Source: an uncultured Lysobacteraceae bacterium (GTDB lineage: Bacteria; Pseudomonadota; Gammaproteobacteria; Xanthomonadales; Xanthomonadaceae). Taken from it: 64,000 nucleotides of DNA. The stretch spans positions 62,001 to 126,000 of the forward strand of contig CALCNV010000140.1 in assembly GCA_937897645.1 (NCBI GenBank), in the 5' to 3' direction. The notes beneath the pieces were generated by a model. It was given only the letters and a program-made list of their open reading frames with translations, made no database searches and was not told the DNA's origin. The position numbers and the translations under genes are program-made. Shown here in pieces: positions 27,146 to 36,435 of the stretch (positions are counted from its first letter, which is position 1; every line of letters begins with the position of its first letter).

Positions 27146-28086
27146 GGCGCCTTGGCGTTGTCCGTTGCCGCGGCCTGCATGGTGGGGTGCGACAGTGACC
27201 ACACGTAGGCAGCGGCCAGGCGTGAACGCGTTTCACCCAGTACCGCGCGATGCGCGGGCATCACGCCATGGCGACCCTTCATGATTGCATCGCGCAGCGC
27301 TTCCTTGCTGTTGCCGTACAGCCAGTAGTCGTCGGTCAGGTCCGGCGCGCCCAGCTCCGGGTTGCCCTTGCCGTCCACGCCATGGCAGGCCACGCACACG
27401 CCTTCGAACAATTTTTTGCCCTGCGCGGCCATGTAGTTGTTGTTGAGCGATTCCGGATGCGCCAGCGTGCGCACATAGGCCACGGTGTAGTCCACCGCCT
27501 GCGGTCCGCCGGAACTGGTGAGCATGGTGCCCCATTCCGGCATCACGCCTTCGCGGCCATCGAGGATGGTTTCCAGGATCTTCTCCGGCGTGCCGCCCCA
27601 CTGCCACTTGTCATCGGTGAGGTTGGGATAACCGATCGCACCCTTCGCGGAGGAGCCGTGGCAGGCCGCGCAGGTGTTGTTGAAGATCGACTGGCCCAAC
27701 GCCAGCGCTTCGGGGTTGCGCGCCAGCTGGTCGATCGGCTGGTTGGCGAACGGCAGGAAGGCGGCTTCCATCTTCGCGTCCTGCTTCGCCTTGTCCGCGG
27801 CATGCTCGCCGGCCGAAGACCAGTTCGAGTAGCCGGAAAACCCGCCCATGCCGCCGAACCACGCCAAGTAGCCCACCGCGAACACGATGGTCAGGTAGAA
27901 CATGTTGATCCACCAGCGCGGCAACGGCTTGTTGTATTCGGTCAGGTCGCCGTCCCAGATGTGGCTGGTTTCATCGGGCGCGGGATCGCCGGGACGGCGG
28001 CGCGCCGTCCACCACAGCAGCCACACGCAGCCGACGATGTTCAGTACCACCAGGACGATGACGTACCAGGTCCAGAACGGCGTCAT
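27142..28086 (-). CDS. ccoP: cbb3-type cytochrome c oxidase subunit III (diheme)
   Basis: The 314-residue subunit carries two N-terminal helices (about residues 5-25 and 60-80), as usual for CcoP, and two c-type heme sites, CAACH (about 139) and CVACH (about 226), on the periplasmic side. It passes electrons from cytochrome c to CcoO. Residues EYNKPLPRWWINMFYLTIVF (50-69) match the conserved second-helix entry. The ATG overlaps the ccoQ stop by four bases. Confidence 0.97.
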   Translation of the reverse strand: MTPFWTWYVIVLVVLNIVGCVWLLWWTARRRPGDPAPDETSHIWDGDLTEYNKPLPRWWINMFYLTIVFAVGYLAWFGGMGGFSGYSNWSSAGEHAADKAKQDAKMEAAFLPFANQPIDQLARNPEALALGQSIFNNTCAACHGSSAKGAIGYPNLTDDKWQWGGTPEKILETILDGREGVMPEWGTMLTSSGGPQAVDYTVAYVRTLAHPESLNNNYMAAQGKKLFEGVCVACHGVDGKGNPELGAPDLTDDYWLYGNSKEALRDAIMKGRHGVMPAHRAVLGETRSRLAAAYVWSLSHPTMQAAATDNAKAP

Positions 28087-28223
28087 GGCGTGTTCTCCTT
28101 GGTTTCATCCAGCGGCAGGCGCGCGGCTTCCTCGAAATCGGCGGTGCGCCGCGGATTCCAAGCCCAGATCCAGCCGGCGATGAACAGCACCAGCAAGAGG
28201 ACGGTGATGATCCCGGAAACCAT
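28083..28223 (-). CDS. ccoQ: cbb3-type oxidase subunit IV (CcoQ/FixQ)
   Basis: A 46-residue single-helix protein, starting MVSGIITVLLLVLFIAGWIW, is followed by AWNPRRTADFEEAARLPLDE. The W-x-x-N/S-x2-R2-x-FEEAA-x-LPL tail is the standard CcoQ signature. It stabilises the CcoP-CcoNO interaction. The gene lies three bases after ccoO and overlaps ccoP by four bases. Confidence 0.95.
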   Translation of the reverse strand: MVSGIITVLLLVLFIAGWIWAWNPRRTADFEEAARLPLDETKENTP

Positions 28224-28226
28224 GTC

Positions 28227-28847
28227 TCAGCCTCCCTTCGGGGCATGCTTGCCCAATGCTTGCAGGTACGCGACGACGGCGTCGAGCTCGGTCTTGCCGG
28301 CAAGTTCTTCCGGTGCGGCCTGTATTTCCGCATCGGTGTAGGGGTCGCCGAGGGTTTGCAGCGCGCGCATGCGTTTTGCCGTCACTTCGCCGTCCAGCAG
28401 GTTCTTCGCCAGCCACGGATAGTTGGGCATGTTGGATTCCGGGACCACGTCGCGCGGGTTGGTCAGGTGCACGCGGTGCCAGTCATCGGAGTAGCGGCCG
28501 CCAACGCGTGCCAGGTCCGGGCCGGTGCGCTTGCTGCCCCACTGGAACGGGCGGTCGTACACCGACTCGCCGGCCAGCGAGAAGTGGCCATAGCGTTCAC
28601 TTTCGAAACGCAGCGTGCGCACCATCTGCGAATGGCAGTTGTAGCAGCCTTCGCGCACATAGACGTCACGCCCGGCCAGCTGCAGCGCGGGGTAGGGCTT
28701 CACCCCTTCCAGTGGCTTGATCGCCTCGGCCTGGTACATCAGCGGCACGATTTCCGCCAGGCCGCCGAAGGACACGGCCACGGCGATCAGCACCGCCATC
28801 AGGCCGACGTTCTTCTCGATTTTTTCATGCGGGTTGGAGTTGCTCAT
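28227..28847 (-). CDS. ccoO: cbb3-type cytochrome c oxidase subunit II (monoheme)
   Basis: The 206-residue membrane-anchored cytochrome c has one N-terminal helix (VGLMAVLIAVAVSFGGLAEI, about residues 14-33) and one heme site, CYNCH (about 68-72), in EGCYNCHSQMVRTL. The conserved GPDLARVGGRYSDDWHRVHL and later PNYPWL segments are present; Met ligand candidates follow. The gene starts nine bases after ccoN in the ccoNOQP operon. Confidence 0.97.
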   Translation of the reverse strand: MSNSNPHEKIEKNVGLMAVLIAVAVSFGGLAEIVPLMYQAEAIKPLEGVKPYPALQLAGRDVYVREGCYNCHSQMVRTLRFESERYGHFSLAGESVYDRPFQWGSKRTGPDLARVGGRYSDDWHRVHLTNPRDVVPESNMPNYPWLAKNLLDGEVTAKRMRALQTLGDPYTDAEIQAAPEELAGKTELDAVVAYLQALGKHAPKGG

Positions 28848-28856
28848 GTCTGTTCC

Positions 28857-30296
28857 TCAAACACGCGCTGCAGACGGGTCGGGCGCCAGGATCGGCTGCG
28901 GCGCGGTGGATTTCGCTTCCTGAAAGGTCTTCCAGGTATTCCACGCCATCACCAGCATGCCGCTGAACACCAGCAGGCCGCCGCCCAGGCGGATCAGGTA
29001 GTACGGATAGGTGGCGTTGAGTGATTCGACGAAGCTGTAGGTCAGCGTGCCGTCGGCATTGGTGGCGCGCCACATCAGGCCCTGCATCATGCCGGCGATC
29101 CACATCGAGGCGATGTAGAACACCACGCCAACGGTGTGCAGCCAGAAATGCAGGTCGATCTGCTTGATGGAGTGCATCTGCTGGCGACCCAGCAGGCCGG
29201 GCAGCATGCTGTAGACGGCACCCACCGAAATCATCGCCACCCAGCCCAGTGCGCCTGCATGCACGTGGCCGATGGTCCAGTCGGTGTAGTGGCTCAGCGA
29301 GTTGACCGTCTTGATCGACATCATCGGTCCCTCGAACGTGCTCATCATGTAGAACGAGAGCGAGACGATCAGGAACTTGAGGATCGGGTCGGTGCGCAGC
29401 TTATGCCAGACGCCCGACAGGGTCATGATGCCGTTGATGGCACCGCCCCATGACGGCGCCAGCAGGATCAGCGAGAACACCATGCCCACCGACTGCGCCC
29501 AGTCCGGCAGCGCGGTGTAGTGCAGGTGGTGCGGGCCGGCCCACATGTAGATGGCGATCAACGCCCAGAAGTGCACGATGGACAGGCGGTAGGAATAGAT
29601 GGGGCGCTGCGCCTGTTTCGGCACGAAGTAATACATCATGCCCAGGAAGCCGGCGGTAAGCAGGAAGCCGACGGCGTTGTGGCCGTACCACCATTGCACC
29701 ATCGCATCGACCGCGCCGCTGTAGACGGAATAGGACTTGCCCAGGCCGACGGGAATGACGAGGTTGTTGACGATGTGCAGCAAGGCGATGGCGATGATGT
29801 ACGCGCCGTAGAACCAGTTGGCCACGTAGATGTGTTTGACCTTGCGCTTGGCGATGGTGCCGAAGAACAGCACCGCATACGCCACCCACACGACGGTGAT
29901 GAGGATGTCGACCGGCCATTCCAGTTCCGCGTATTCCTTGCCCTGCGTGTAACCCAGCGGCAGGCTGATGGCGGCCGCCACGATCACGGCTTGCCAGCCC
30001 CAGAACACGAACGCGGCCAGCTTGTCTGAGACGAGCCGGGCATGGCAGGTGCGCTGGACCACGTGCAGGCTGGTGGCGAACAGGGCGCTGCCGCCGAAGG
30101 CGAAGATGACCGCGTTGGTGTGCAGCGGCCGCAGGCGGCCATAGCTCAGCCACGGCGTGTCGAAGTTGAGGGCGGGCCAGTACAGTTGCGCGGCGATCAG
30201 CAACCCGACCAGCATGCCCACGATGCCCCAGACCACGGTCATCACCGTGAACTGGATGACTACCTTGTTGTTGTAGGTATCGCCGACGCTCTGCAT
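28857..30296 (-). CDS. ccoN: cbb3-type cytochrome c oxidase catalytic subunit I
   Basis: The 479-residue, 12-helix heme-copper oxidase subunit reduces oxygen at a heme b3-CuB centre and pumps protons; cbb3 enzymes have high oxygen affinity. Conserved histidines are visible in LRPLHTNAVIFAFGG (low-spin heme), WYGHNAVGFLLTAGFLGMMY (CuB), WAGPHHLHYTAL and HVHAGALGWVAM. Length matches CcoN (about 475). It is the first gene of the oxidase operon and is preceded by an FNR-dependent promoter. Confidence 0.98.
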   Translation of the reverse strand: MQSVGDTYNNKVVIQFTVMTVVWGIVGMLVGLLIAAQLYWPALNFDTPWLSYGRLRPLHTNAVIFAFGGSALFATSLHVVQRTCHARLVSDKLAAFVFWGWQAVIVAAAISLPLGYTQGKEYAELEWPVDILITVVWVAYAVLFFGTIAKRKVKHIYVANWFYGAYIIAIALLHIVNNLVIPVGLGKSYSVYSGAVDAMVQWWYGHNAVGFLLTAGFLGMMYYFVPKQAQRPIYSYRLSIVHFWALIAIYMWAGPHHLHYTALPDWAQSVGMVFSLILLAPSWGGAINGIMTLSGVWHKLRTDPILKFLIVSLSFYMMSTFEGPMMSIKTVNSLSHYTDWTIGHVHAGALGWVAMISVGAVYSMLPGLLGRQQMHSIKQIDLHFWLHTVGVVFYIASMWIAGMMQGLMWRATNADGTLTYSFVESLNATYPYYLIRLGGGLLVFSGMLVMAWNTWKTFQEAKSTAPQPILAPDPSAARV

Positions 30297-30325
30297 GCGA
30301 ACTGCTCCTCAGCCTGAACGGGCCA

Positions 30326-30366
30326 ATCATAGGCCCATTCAGCGGGGAGTCGTTGATCCAGATCAA
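30326..30366 (-). promoter_or_regulatory. FNR-activated class II promoter of ccoNOQP
   Basis: A perfect FNR box, TTGATCCAGATCAA, occupies 30353-30366. On the minus strand a -10-like TATGAT lies at 30331-30326. The distance between their centres is 31 bp, exactly that of a class II site at -41.5. The predicted start near 30318 gives a ~22-base leader to the ccoN ATG. Confidence 0.88.
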
Positions 30367-30472
30367 TGCGCCGGAACGGAGCCTGTGTCACCACTAGACT
30401 GGGCGCTGTTGTGCCCGGCGCCGGCCCAATCCAGGCGCAGCATGGATGGGTGCATGCCCTTGGCGCGGCAAC

Positions 30473-31762
30473 TCAATGTGCGTTGGCAGCAGCGTCCGCG
30501 CGCAGCCCCAGGGTCGTACGCGTCCCGCCTTCGGGCGTGGAAGAAAACGCCAGGCGCCAGCCCAGGTGTTCGCACAGCCTGGCGATGAGATCAAGGCCGA
30601 TGCCGCCGCCGTCGCGGCCGCCACCGCGTGCGACGCGGGCGTAGATCTCGCTGATTTCCTCGGGCGACATGCCGTGGCCGGGGTCTTCGATGACCACGGT
30701 GGCATCGGCCTGCAGGCGCACGCGGATCTCGCCGCGGTCGCTGTTCTCGATGGCATTGCGCAACAGGTTGCCGATGGCGGCCTGCACGATGGCCACCGGA
30801 GCCACGATGTCACAGGCCGGCATGGCCTCCAGCACCAGGTTCAGGTCCTTGTCACGGGTCAGGTGGCGGTGGTCCTCCACTATCTCCGGCAGCAACTGGT
30901 CCAGCGCCACCTGCTCGCTGATGCTGGAAAGGCGTGCGGGATCCTTGGCCAGCACCAGCAGCAGCGAGATCAACTGCTCCACGTTGCGCGCGGTACGGTG
31001 GATTCGTGCCACCTGGTTGCGTGCAGCGACGGGGACATCGGCCTGTCCGAGCACCAGTTCGGCGGCGCCCGCGATCACCGCCACCGGCGTGCGCAGTTCG
31101 TGGCTGGCGCTGGCGATGAAGGCGTGCTCGCGCTCCACGAAGCGTTCGTTGCGGCGCAGGTAGCCGTTGAAGGCATCGGTGATGACCACCAGTTCGGCGC
31201 TGGCATCGGCATCCAGCACCACCTCCTGGTGCGGCTCGGATGGCTTGAGTGCCTCCACCTGTTTGGCCAGTACCGCCAGTGGCTGGATCACCAGGCCCAG
31301 GCGCCACATCACCACCAGCCCCAGGATCAGGATCACCACGACGGTACCGGCCGCCACGGCGGCGGTGATGGTGCCTTCCACGCCTTCGAACTGGGTCAGG
31401 TTGAGCGCCATGGCCAGCGGTTTGCCGTTGGACTGTTCGACCAGCACCACGCTGTTCACCCCGTCCAGGGTCATGTCGTCGTGCAGGCCAGGCTCCAGCG
31501 ATGCCATCTCGGCCGGTAGCGAAGGCGCTCCCTCGACGCCAAACAGGCGCAAGGTGTCGGTGTCGTGCCAGCGATAGGACGGGCTGCTCTGCGTGCGTTG
31601 CCCGTAGTAATCAAGCTCGGCGCGCAGCAGGGATTCCCAGGCCAGGTGCTCGACCCGTTCGTGGATGAAATAACCGCCCAGCAGGACGGCGGCCGACAGC
31701 AAGACCGCATAGACGATGAGCCACTGCAGGATGCGGTGTTTCAGCAGCGGCCTAGCGCCCAT
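30473..31762 (-). CDS. colS: Sensor histidine kinase, ColS-like
   Basis: The 429-residue kinase has two membrane helices (about residues 13-31 and 134-155) flanking a ~100-residue periplasmic sensor, then an H-box ASHELRTPVAVIAGA and an ATPase domain (N box LLRNAIENS, G1 DPGHGMS, G2 GGGIGLDLI). The short sensor begins with an E-x-x-E pair (HERVEHL), a motif used for Fe/Zn sensing by Pseudomonas ColS, though its position differs. It overlaps the end of the regulator gene by 11 bp. ColRS systems control outer-membrane and lipid A modification genes, which lie immediately upstream here. Confidence 0.85.
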   Translation of the reverse strand: MGARPLLKHRILQWLIVYAVLLSAAVLLGGYFIHERVEHLAWESLLRAELDYYGQRTQSSPSYRWHDTDTLRLFGVEGAPSLPAEMASLEPGLHDDMTLDGVNSVVLVEQSNGKPLAMALNLTQFEGVEGTITAAVAAGTVVVILILGLVVMWRLGLVIQPLAVLAKQVEALKPSEPHQEVVLDADASAELVVITDAFNGYLRRNERFVEREHAFIASASHELRTPVAVIAGAAELVLGQADVPVAARNQVARIHRTARNVEQLISLLLVLAKDPARLSSISEQVALDQLLPEIVEDHRHLTRDKDLNLVLEAMPACDIVAPVAIVQAAIGNLLRNAIENSDRGEIRVRLQADATVVIEDPGHGMSPEEISEIYARVARGGGRDGGGIGLDLIARLCEHLGWRLAFSSTPEGGTRTTLGLRADAAANAH

Positions 31763-32450
31763 CGTGGGCGTCCTTGGCGATGGCGGCCAAACGGTAGCCG
31801 ACGCGCGGCAGGGTGTGGATGAGTTTTACCGGGAACGGGCCATCGACGCTGCGTCGCAACTCGTACACATGCGAGCGCAACATGTCGCCATCCGGTGGAT
31901 CCTCCCCCCACAGCGCATGCTCCAGTCGTTCGCGCGTCACCGCGGCCGGGCTGGCCTGCATCAGCACTTCCAGCAGCTTGCGGCACGCGGGATACAGGTG
32001 CAGCAGCTTGCCATCGCGGCTGGCTTCAAGCGTGGTCAGGTCCAGGCGCAAGTCTTCCACCTCCAGCAAGCGATGGCGGTTGCGCCCCGACGCGCGAGCC
32101 AGCAATGCGTCCAGGCGGACTTCCAGCTCGGGCAGGGCAAAGGGCTTGGTGAGGTAGTCGTCGGCACCGGCACGGAAGCCTGCGATCTTGTCCGGCAACT
32201 CGTCGCGTGCGGTCAGCATGATCACCGGCACGTTCGCGCCATGTTCCTCGCGCATGCGGCGCACGACTTCCGGTCCATCCATGCGTGGCAGCATCCAGTC
32301 GATGACCACCACGTCGTAGGCCTGGGTAGTGGCCAGGTGCAGCCCGGTCACGCCATCGGGCGCGGCATCCAGGGCATGGCCGCGCGCCTCGAAGTACTCG
32401 AAGAGGTTGGCCACCAGGCTTCGGTTGTCTTCGATCACCAGCAACCGCAT
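31752..32450 (-). CDS. colR: Response regulator, ColR-like (OmpR/PhoB family)
   Basis: The 232-residue regulator has a receiver domain (acidic pair in VIEDN, phosphoacceptor Asp in VVIDWMLP, Lys in LTKPFALPELE) and a winged-helix DNA-binding domain ending HTLPRVGYRLAA. The segments VANLFEYFEARGH, DGVTGLHLA and RSHVYELRRSVDGPF are hallmarks of ColR. The ATG at 32450 was chosen because it begins directly before the first receiver strand. It is divergent from the glycosyltransferase gene and is likely to regulate the surrounding lipid A genes. A close paralogue lies at 33827-34570. Confidence 0.88.
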   Translation of the reverse strand: MRLLVIEDNRSLVANLFEYFEARGHALDAAPDGVTGLHLATTQAYDVVVIDWMLPRMDGPEVVRRMREEHGANVPVIMLTARDELPDKIAGFRAGADDYLTKPFALPELEVRLDALLARASGRNRHRLLEVEDLRLDLTTLEASRDGKLLHLYPACRKLLEVLMQASPAAVTRERLEHALWGEDPPDGDMLRSHVYELRRSVDGPFPVKLIHTLPRVGYRLAAIAKDAHDGR

Positions 32451-32733
32451 GCGCTGTTTCCCCTGGGTGGTATGGCCGGCGAGCGCCAGCAGGTACGATA
32501 GTTGCATTCGCCGGAAATGTGCAGGGATGCCGGCGATCGGGAACTGGATGCGTCTGGCGAACGCAGGCGTTCACGCCGTCGCAACCTTGTTCTGACGTCT
32601 TTCCGACAACAATGATCTCACGCTGGTGCACCCCGCATGGCCACGGTTGAACCACGCGCGGGGGGTATCGGCAAGGGAGCGGCCCCGCAACGGGCACCCA
32701 TTGCTGACCATTGATCCGAGCGCAGATACCACG

Positions 32734-33486
32734 ATGCCCGACCCGACCACCGCTGTTTCCATCCCCACGCCCCTGGATGTCTCCGTGGTGGTGCCGGTGT
32801 TCAATGAGCGCGGCAACATCGCCCCGCTGGTCGGCGAGATCGTGGCGGCATTGCGTGGCCGTGCAGTGTTTGAAATCGTCTACGTGGACGACCATTCCAG
32901 CGACGACAGCCTGGCCGTGCTCGACGCACTCAGGGACACGGTCCCGGAACTCCGGGTGCTGCAGCACGCGGTGCAGAGTGGACAGAGCACGGCGATCCGC
33001 ACCGGAGTAAAGGCCGCACGCGGTGCCTGGATAGCCACCCTGGACGGCGATGGGCAGAACGATCCAGCGGACATTCCCAAGTTGCTGGCGGCGCGCGACG
33101 GCGCCCCCACGCAGATCCGGCTGTTCGCCGGCTGGCGCGTCAACCGGCAGGATGCGGCGAGCAAGCGCTGGGCTTCGCGCTGGGCCAATGCGATCCGCTC
33201 GCGCATGCTGCGCGACGACACCCCGGATACGGGATGCGGCATCAAGCTGTTCGAGCGCGCGGCGTTCCTGGACCTGCCCTATTTCGACCATATGCACCGC
33301 TACTTGCCAGCCCTCATGCAGCGCGCCGGTTGGCAGACGGTGAGTATCCCGGTCAACCACCGCAACCGCTCCACCGGCGTGTCGAAGTACAACAACCTCA
33401 ACCGCGCCTGGGTGGGGTTGCGGGACCTGCGTGGCGTCGCATGGTTGATACAGCGCAGCAAGCGGACCGGTGTCAGGGAGTTGTGA
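32734..33486 (+). CDS. Glycosyltransferase family 2, ArnC/DPM-like
   Basis: The 250-residue GT-A enzyme starts the fold with DVSVVVPVFNERGNI (about residues 16-30), has the DDHSSDDS and TLDGDGQNDPADIP nucleotide/metal motifs and ends without the two C-terminal helices of ArnC. It is closest in pattern to polyprenyl-phosphate sugar transferases of the dolichyl-phosphate mannosyltransferase type. It would load a sugar onto undecaprenyl phosphate for use by an ArnT-like transferase such as the one encoded at 34717. The next gene begins three bases after its stop. Confidence 0.88.
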   Translation: MPDPTTAVSIPTPLDVSVVVPVFNERGNIAPLVGEIVAALRGRAVFEIVYVDDHSSDDSLAVLDALRDTVPELRVLQHAVQSGQSTAIRTGVKAARGAWIATLDGDGQNDPADIPKLLAARDGAPTQIRLFAGWRVNRQDAASKRWASRWANAIRSRMLRDDTPDTGCGIKLFERAAFLDLPYFDHMHRYLPALMQRAGWQTVSIPVNHRNRSTGVSKYNNLNRAWVGLRDLRGVAWLIQRSKRTGVREL

Positions 33487-33488
33487 GC

Positions 33489-33920
33489 ATGGCCATGGGC
33501 CCGATGAACCAGGAAATCCTGTGGCTGGGTTGGACCGGCCTGCACATGACGCCGTGGAAAGTGATCGGCATGGTCGGTGCGCTGATGTTCGGCGCCCGCT
33601 GGATCGTGCAATTCGTTGCGTCGAAGCGTGCGCAGAAGCCGGTGATCCCGCGCCTGTTCTGGTACATGAGCATCGTCGGCAGCCTGATGACGCTCAGTTA
33701 TTTCATTTTTTCCTCCAAGCAGGACGCGGTGGGCGTGCTGCAAAACCTCTTCCCTGCATTCACCGCGATCTACAGCCTGTACCTGGACATCCGCCATCGC
33801 GGCTGGAACCGCGAGAAGGCATGGGATCAAGCGGGCTCTTCGTCCCCAGGCGATTCAAGCGCTGGCATTGCATCCCAGCCGGCGCTGTCTTCGCCGGCGC
33901 GCGGCGCGGACAAGCGGTAG
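33489..33920 (+). CDS. Lipid A biosynthesis N-terminal domain membrane protein
   Basis: The 143-residue protein is a LAB_N (PF07578-type) domain: WLGWTGLHMTPWKVIGMVGA and FGARWIVQFVASKRAQKPVI, then FWYMSIVGSLMTLSYFIFSS. It has three short helices. Such genes commonly follow a DPM-like glycosyltransferase and precede an ArnT-like gene; they act on lipid-linked sugars or lipid A, but no reaction is established. The C-terminal ~30 residues are a disordered tail. Its last 94 bases overlap the 3' end of the convergent regulator gene. Confidence 0.85.
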   Translation: MAMGPMNQEILWLGWTGLHMTPWKVIGMVGALMFGARWIVQFVASKRAQKPVIPRLFWYMSIVGSLMTLSYFIFSSKQDAVGVLQNLFPAFTAIYSLYLDIRHRGWNREKAWDQAGSSSPGDSSAGIASQPALSSPARGADKR

Positions 33921-34570
33921 CCCACGCGCGGCAAGGTCTGGATCAGCTTCACGGGGAAAGGCCCGTCCACGCTGCGCCGAAGTTCGTAGACATGCGAACG
34001 CAGCAAGTTGCCGTCTGGCGGATTGTCGCCCCACAGCGCATGCTCGAGGCGCTCGCGGCTGACGGCGGCGGGGCTGGCCTGCATCAGCGTCTCCAGTAAT
34101 TTCCGGCAGGCAGGATAAAGGTGCAATGGCTGGCCGGCGCGGCTTGCCTCCAGCGTACGCAAGTCCAGGCTCAGGTCTTCCACCTGCAACCGCTTGTTGC
34201 GCCCATGGCTGCCGCTGCGCGCAATCAATGCCTCCAGGCGCACTTCCAGTTCAGGCAGTGCGAAGGGCTTGGTCAGGTAGTCATCGGCACCTGCGCGGAA
34301 GCCGGCGATCTTGTCCGGCAATTCATCGCGCGCCGTGAGCATGATGACCGGCAGCGTGGCCTGGTTGGCCCGCAGCCGGCGCAACACTTCATGGCCGTCC
34401 ATGCGTGGCAGCATCCAGTCCAGTATCACGGCGTCGTAGGCCTGGGTCGACGCCAGATGCAGGCCGGTGACGCCATCCGGAGCCGCATCCAGCGCATGGC
34501 CGCGCGCTTCGAAGTAGTCGAAGAGATTCGCCACCAGGCTTCCGTTGTCCTCGACCACCAGCAGCTTCAC
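33827..34570 (-). CDS. Orphan response regulator, second ColR-like paralogue
   Basis: The 247-residue OmpR-family regulator is strikingly similar to the ColR-like protein at 31752, sharing ARGHALDAAPDGVTGLHLA (19 residues) and RSHVYELRRSVDGPFPVKLI without change. It keeps all receiver residues (VVEDN, LDWMLP, TKPFAL). A 15-residue acidic C-terminal extension is extra and is encoded in the region overlapping the convergent lipid A gene. No kinase gene is adjacent, so it may be phosphorylated by the ColS-like kinase or another sensor. GTG at 34570 is preferred by alignment with the paralogue; TTG at 34576 is an alternative. Confidence 0.85.
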   Translation of the reverse strand: MKLLVVEDNGSLVANLFDYFEARGHALDAAPDGVTGLHLASTQAYDAVILDWMLPRMDGHEVLRRLRANQATLPVIMLTARDELPDKIAGFRAGADDYLTKPFALPELEVRLEALIARSGSHGRNKRLQVEDLSLDLRTLEASRAGQPLHLYPACRKLLETLMQASPAAVSRERLEHALWGDNPPDGNLLRSHVYELRRSVDGPFPVKLIQTLPRVGYRLSAPRAGEDSAGWDAMPALESPGDEEPA

Positions 34571-34716
34571 CTGCAAGACCCCGCGTCTATCTATGCAAAC
34601 CGTGGACGGGATGTTTCCATTGCAGGGGTCGGAGAAGTGTCGGAGCGTGCTCTCACATATTTCCTACGTTTTTTCGACCATCATCACCTCGTCTTCCGGT
34701 AGACCACGCGCCCTCC

Positions 34717-36435
34717 ATGTCGACCTCCCCACGCTTCCACTTGAAGCCACTGCAGTTCGCCCTGCTGGTCCTGCTGGCGTCGCTCAGCCTGCTCGCGGGA
34801 CTGGGGTTGCGGGAACCGTCGCCGCCGGATGAGCCCCGCTTCGTGCTGGCCGCGAAGGAAATGGTGGAGTCCGGGCAATGGCTGTTCCCGCATCGCGGCC
34901 GCGATTTCTATGCGGAAAAGCCGCCGGTGTTCATGTGGATGCAAGCGGCCGCCTATGAAGCCGTCGGCAACTGGAAGGTGGCTTTCCTGCTTCCTTCACT
35001 GCTGGCGGCGCTGCTGACGCTGTGGTTGACCTACGACCTGTCGGCACGCCTGTGGAATCGCCGTGCCGCGCAGTACGCCACGCTGGGGTTGTTCGTATGC
35101 CTGCAGTTCGGCCTGCAGGCCAAGCGCGGGCAGATCGACATGGTGCTGGTCATGCTGACCACGCTGTCGCTGTGGGGATTGATGCGGCACCTGCTGCAGG
35201 GGCCGCACTGGCGGCTGTTGTGGCTGGGCATGTTTGCCGCAGGCGTGGGCACGGTCACCAAGGGCGTGGGTTTCCTGCCGTTGCTGGTGCTGTTGCCATG
35301 GCTGGGCTTGCGTTGGCGCGGCAGGCTGCAGGTCGCCGCGCAAGCCCATGATGGTTGGCGCTGGTTGCTGGGTGCGCTTTGTTTCATCGCAGGTGCCGGT
35401 GTGTGGGTGGTGCCGATGCTGGTCGCGGTCTACAACAGCAACGATCCGGCTTTCCAGGCGTACGCCAACGAGATCCTGTTCAAGCAGACCGGCAAGCGCT
35501 ATGCGGACGCCTGGCACCACGTGCAGCCGTTCTGGTATTTCCTGCAAGTGATCGCCACCTTGTGGCTGCCGGGCGCGCTGCTGCTGCCCTGGCTGCTGCC
35601 GGCCTGGTGGCGTCGACTGCGGCGCGGCGATCCGCGCTTCTGGATGTTGCTGGGATGGAGCGCGCTGGTATTGCTCTTCTTCAGTGCCAGTCCCGGCAAG
35701 CGCGAGGTCTACATCTTCCCGATATTGCCCATCGTGTGCGTGGCCGCCGCGCCCTTGCTGCACGCAATGTTGAGGCGTGCCGCGGTGCGGCGGACCTTGT
35801 TCGCCTACCTGCTGGTGTTGGGCGTGGTGTTCAGCGGGCTGGGTTTGTCCGCGCTCACCGGCAGCAGTGAGTGGGCACACAAGCTGGCTGCACAGCGTGG
35901 CATCGGCGAGCAGACCCTGACCACCTTCGTCATGTGGTTGCTGGCCCTTGGCATAAGCATGCTCGGCATACTGGCGTGGGCGCGCTTGCGCCGCGTTGGC
36001 ATTGCCGTGGTGCTTTCCACCTCGGTCTTGTGGGTCGTGTATGGCATCGGCCTGGCACCTACGCTGGATGCAGACAGCTCCGCACGCGGCCTCATGCAGC
36101 GCGTTGGCGAACACATCGGGCCGCAGGCGCAACTGGGCATGGTGGCCTGGCGCGAACAGAACCTGTTGCAGGCCGACCGACCCGTGGCGGATTTTGGCTT
36201 CAAGCGCCCTTGGCACGAGCAATGGGCCGAAGCGGGCCCGTGGCTGGCCGCGGATCCGGCAGGCCGTTGGGTTTTCGTGCTGGAAAAGGCATTGAGCCCC
36301 TGCGTGGATGCCGGCCGCGTGGTCGATGCGGGCCAATCCAATCGCAACCGCTGGGTGCTGGTGCCGGGTGACGCATGGAAGGCCGGCTGCGTGACGCCTC
36401 CTTTCGAAATGGCTGCGGATAGTCGCACCGATTGA
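34717..36435 (+). CDS. ArnT-like glycosyltransferase (GT39/PMT family)
   Basis: The 572-residue integral membrane enzyme has about 12 helices. The first periplasmic loop carries the catalytic acidic pattern LREPSPPDEPRFVLAAKEM (about residues 29-47) and then FYAEKPPVFMWM, both diagnostic for ArnT-type lipid A glycosyltransferases. It would move a sugar from undecaprenyl phosphate to lipid A in the periplasmic leaflet; aminoarabinose cannot be assumed because the arnABD genes are absent here. A soluble periplasmic domain ends the protein. It is divergent from the orphan ColR-like regulator, which may control it. Confidence 0.9.
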   Translation: MSTSPRFHLKPLQFALLVLLASLSLLAGLGLREPSPPDEPRFVLAAKEMVESGQWLFPHRGRDFYAEKPPVFMWMQAAAYEAVGNWKVAFLLPSLLAALLTLWLTYDLSARLWNRRAAQYATLGLFVCLQFGLQAKRGQIDMVLVMLTTLSLWGLMRHLLQGPHWRLLWLGMFAAGVGTVTKGVGFLPLLVLLPWLGLRWRGRLQVAAQAHDGWRWLLGALCFIAGAGVWVVPMLVAVYNSNDPAFQAYANEILFKQTGKRYADAWHHVQPFWYFLQVIATLWLPGALLLPWLLPAWWRRLRRGDPRFWMLLGWSALVLLFFSASPGKREVYIFPILPIVCVAAAPLLHAMLRRAAVRRTLFAYLLVLGVVFSGLGLSALTGSSEWAHKLAAQRGIGEQTLTTFVMWLLALGISMLGILAWARLRRVGIAVVLSTSVLWVVYGIGLAPTLDADSSARGLMQRVGEHIGPQAQLGMVAWREQNLLQADRPVADFGFKRPWHEQWAEAGPWLAADPAGRWVFVLEKALSPCVDAGRVVDAGQSNRNRWVLVPGDAWKAGCVTPPFEMAADSRTD

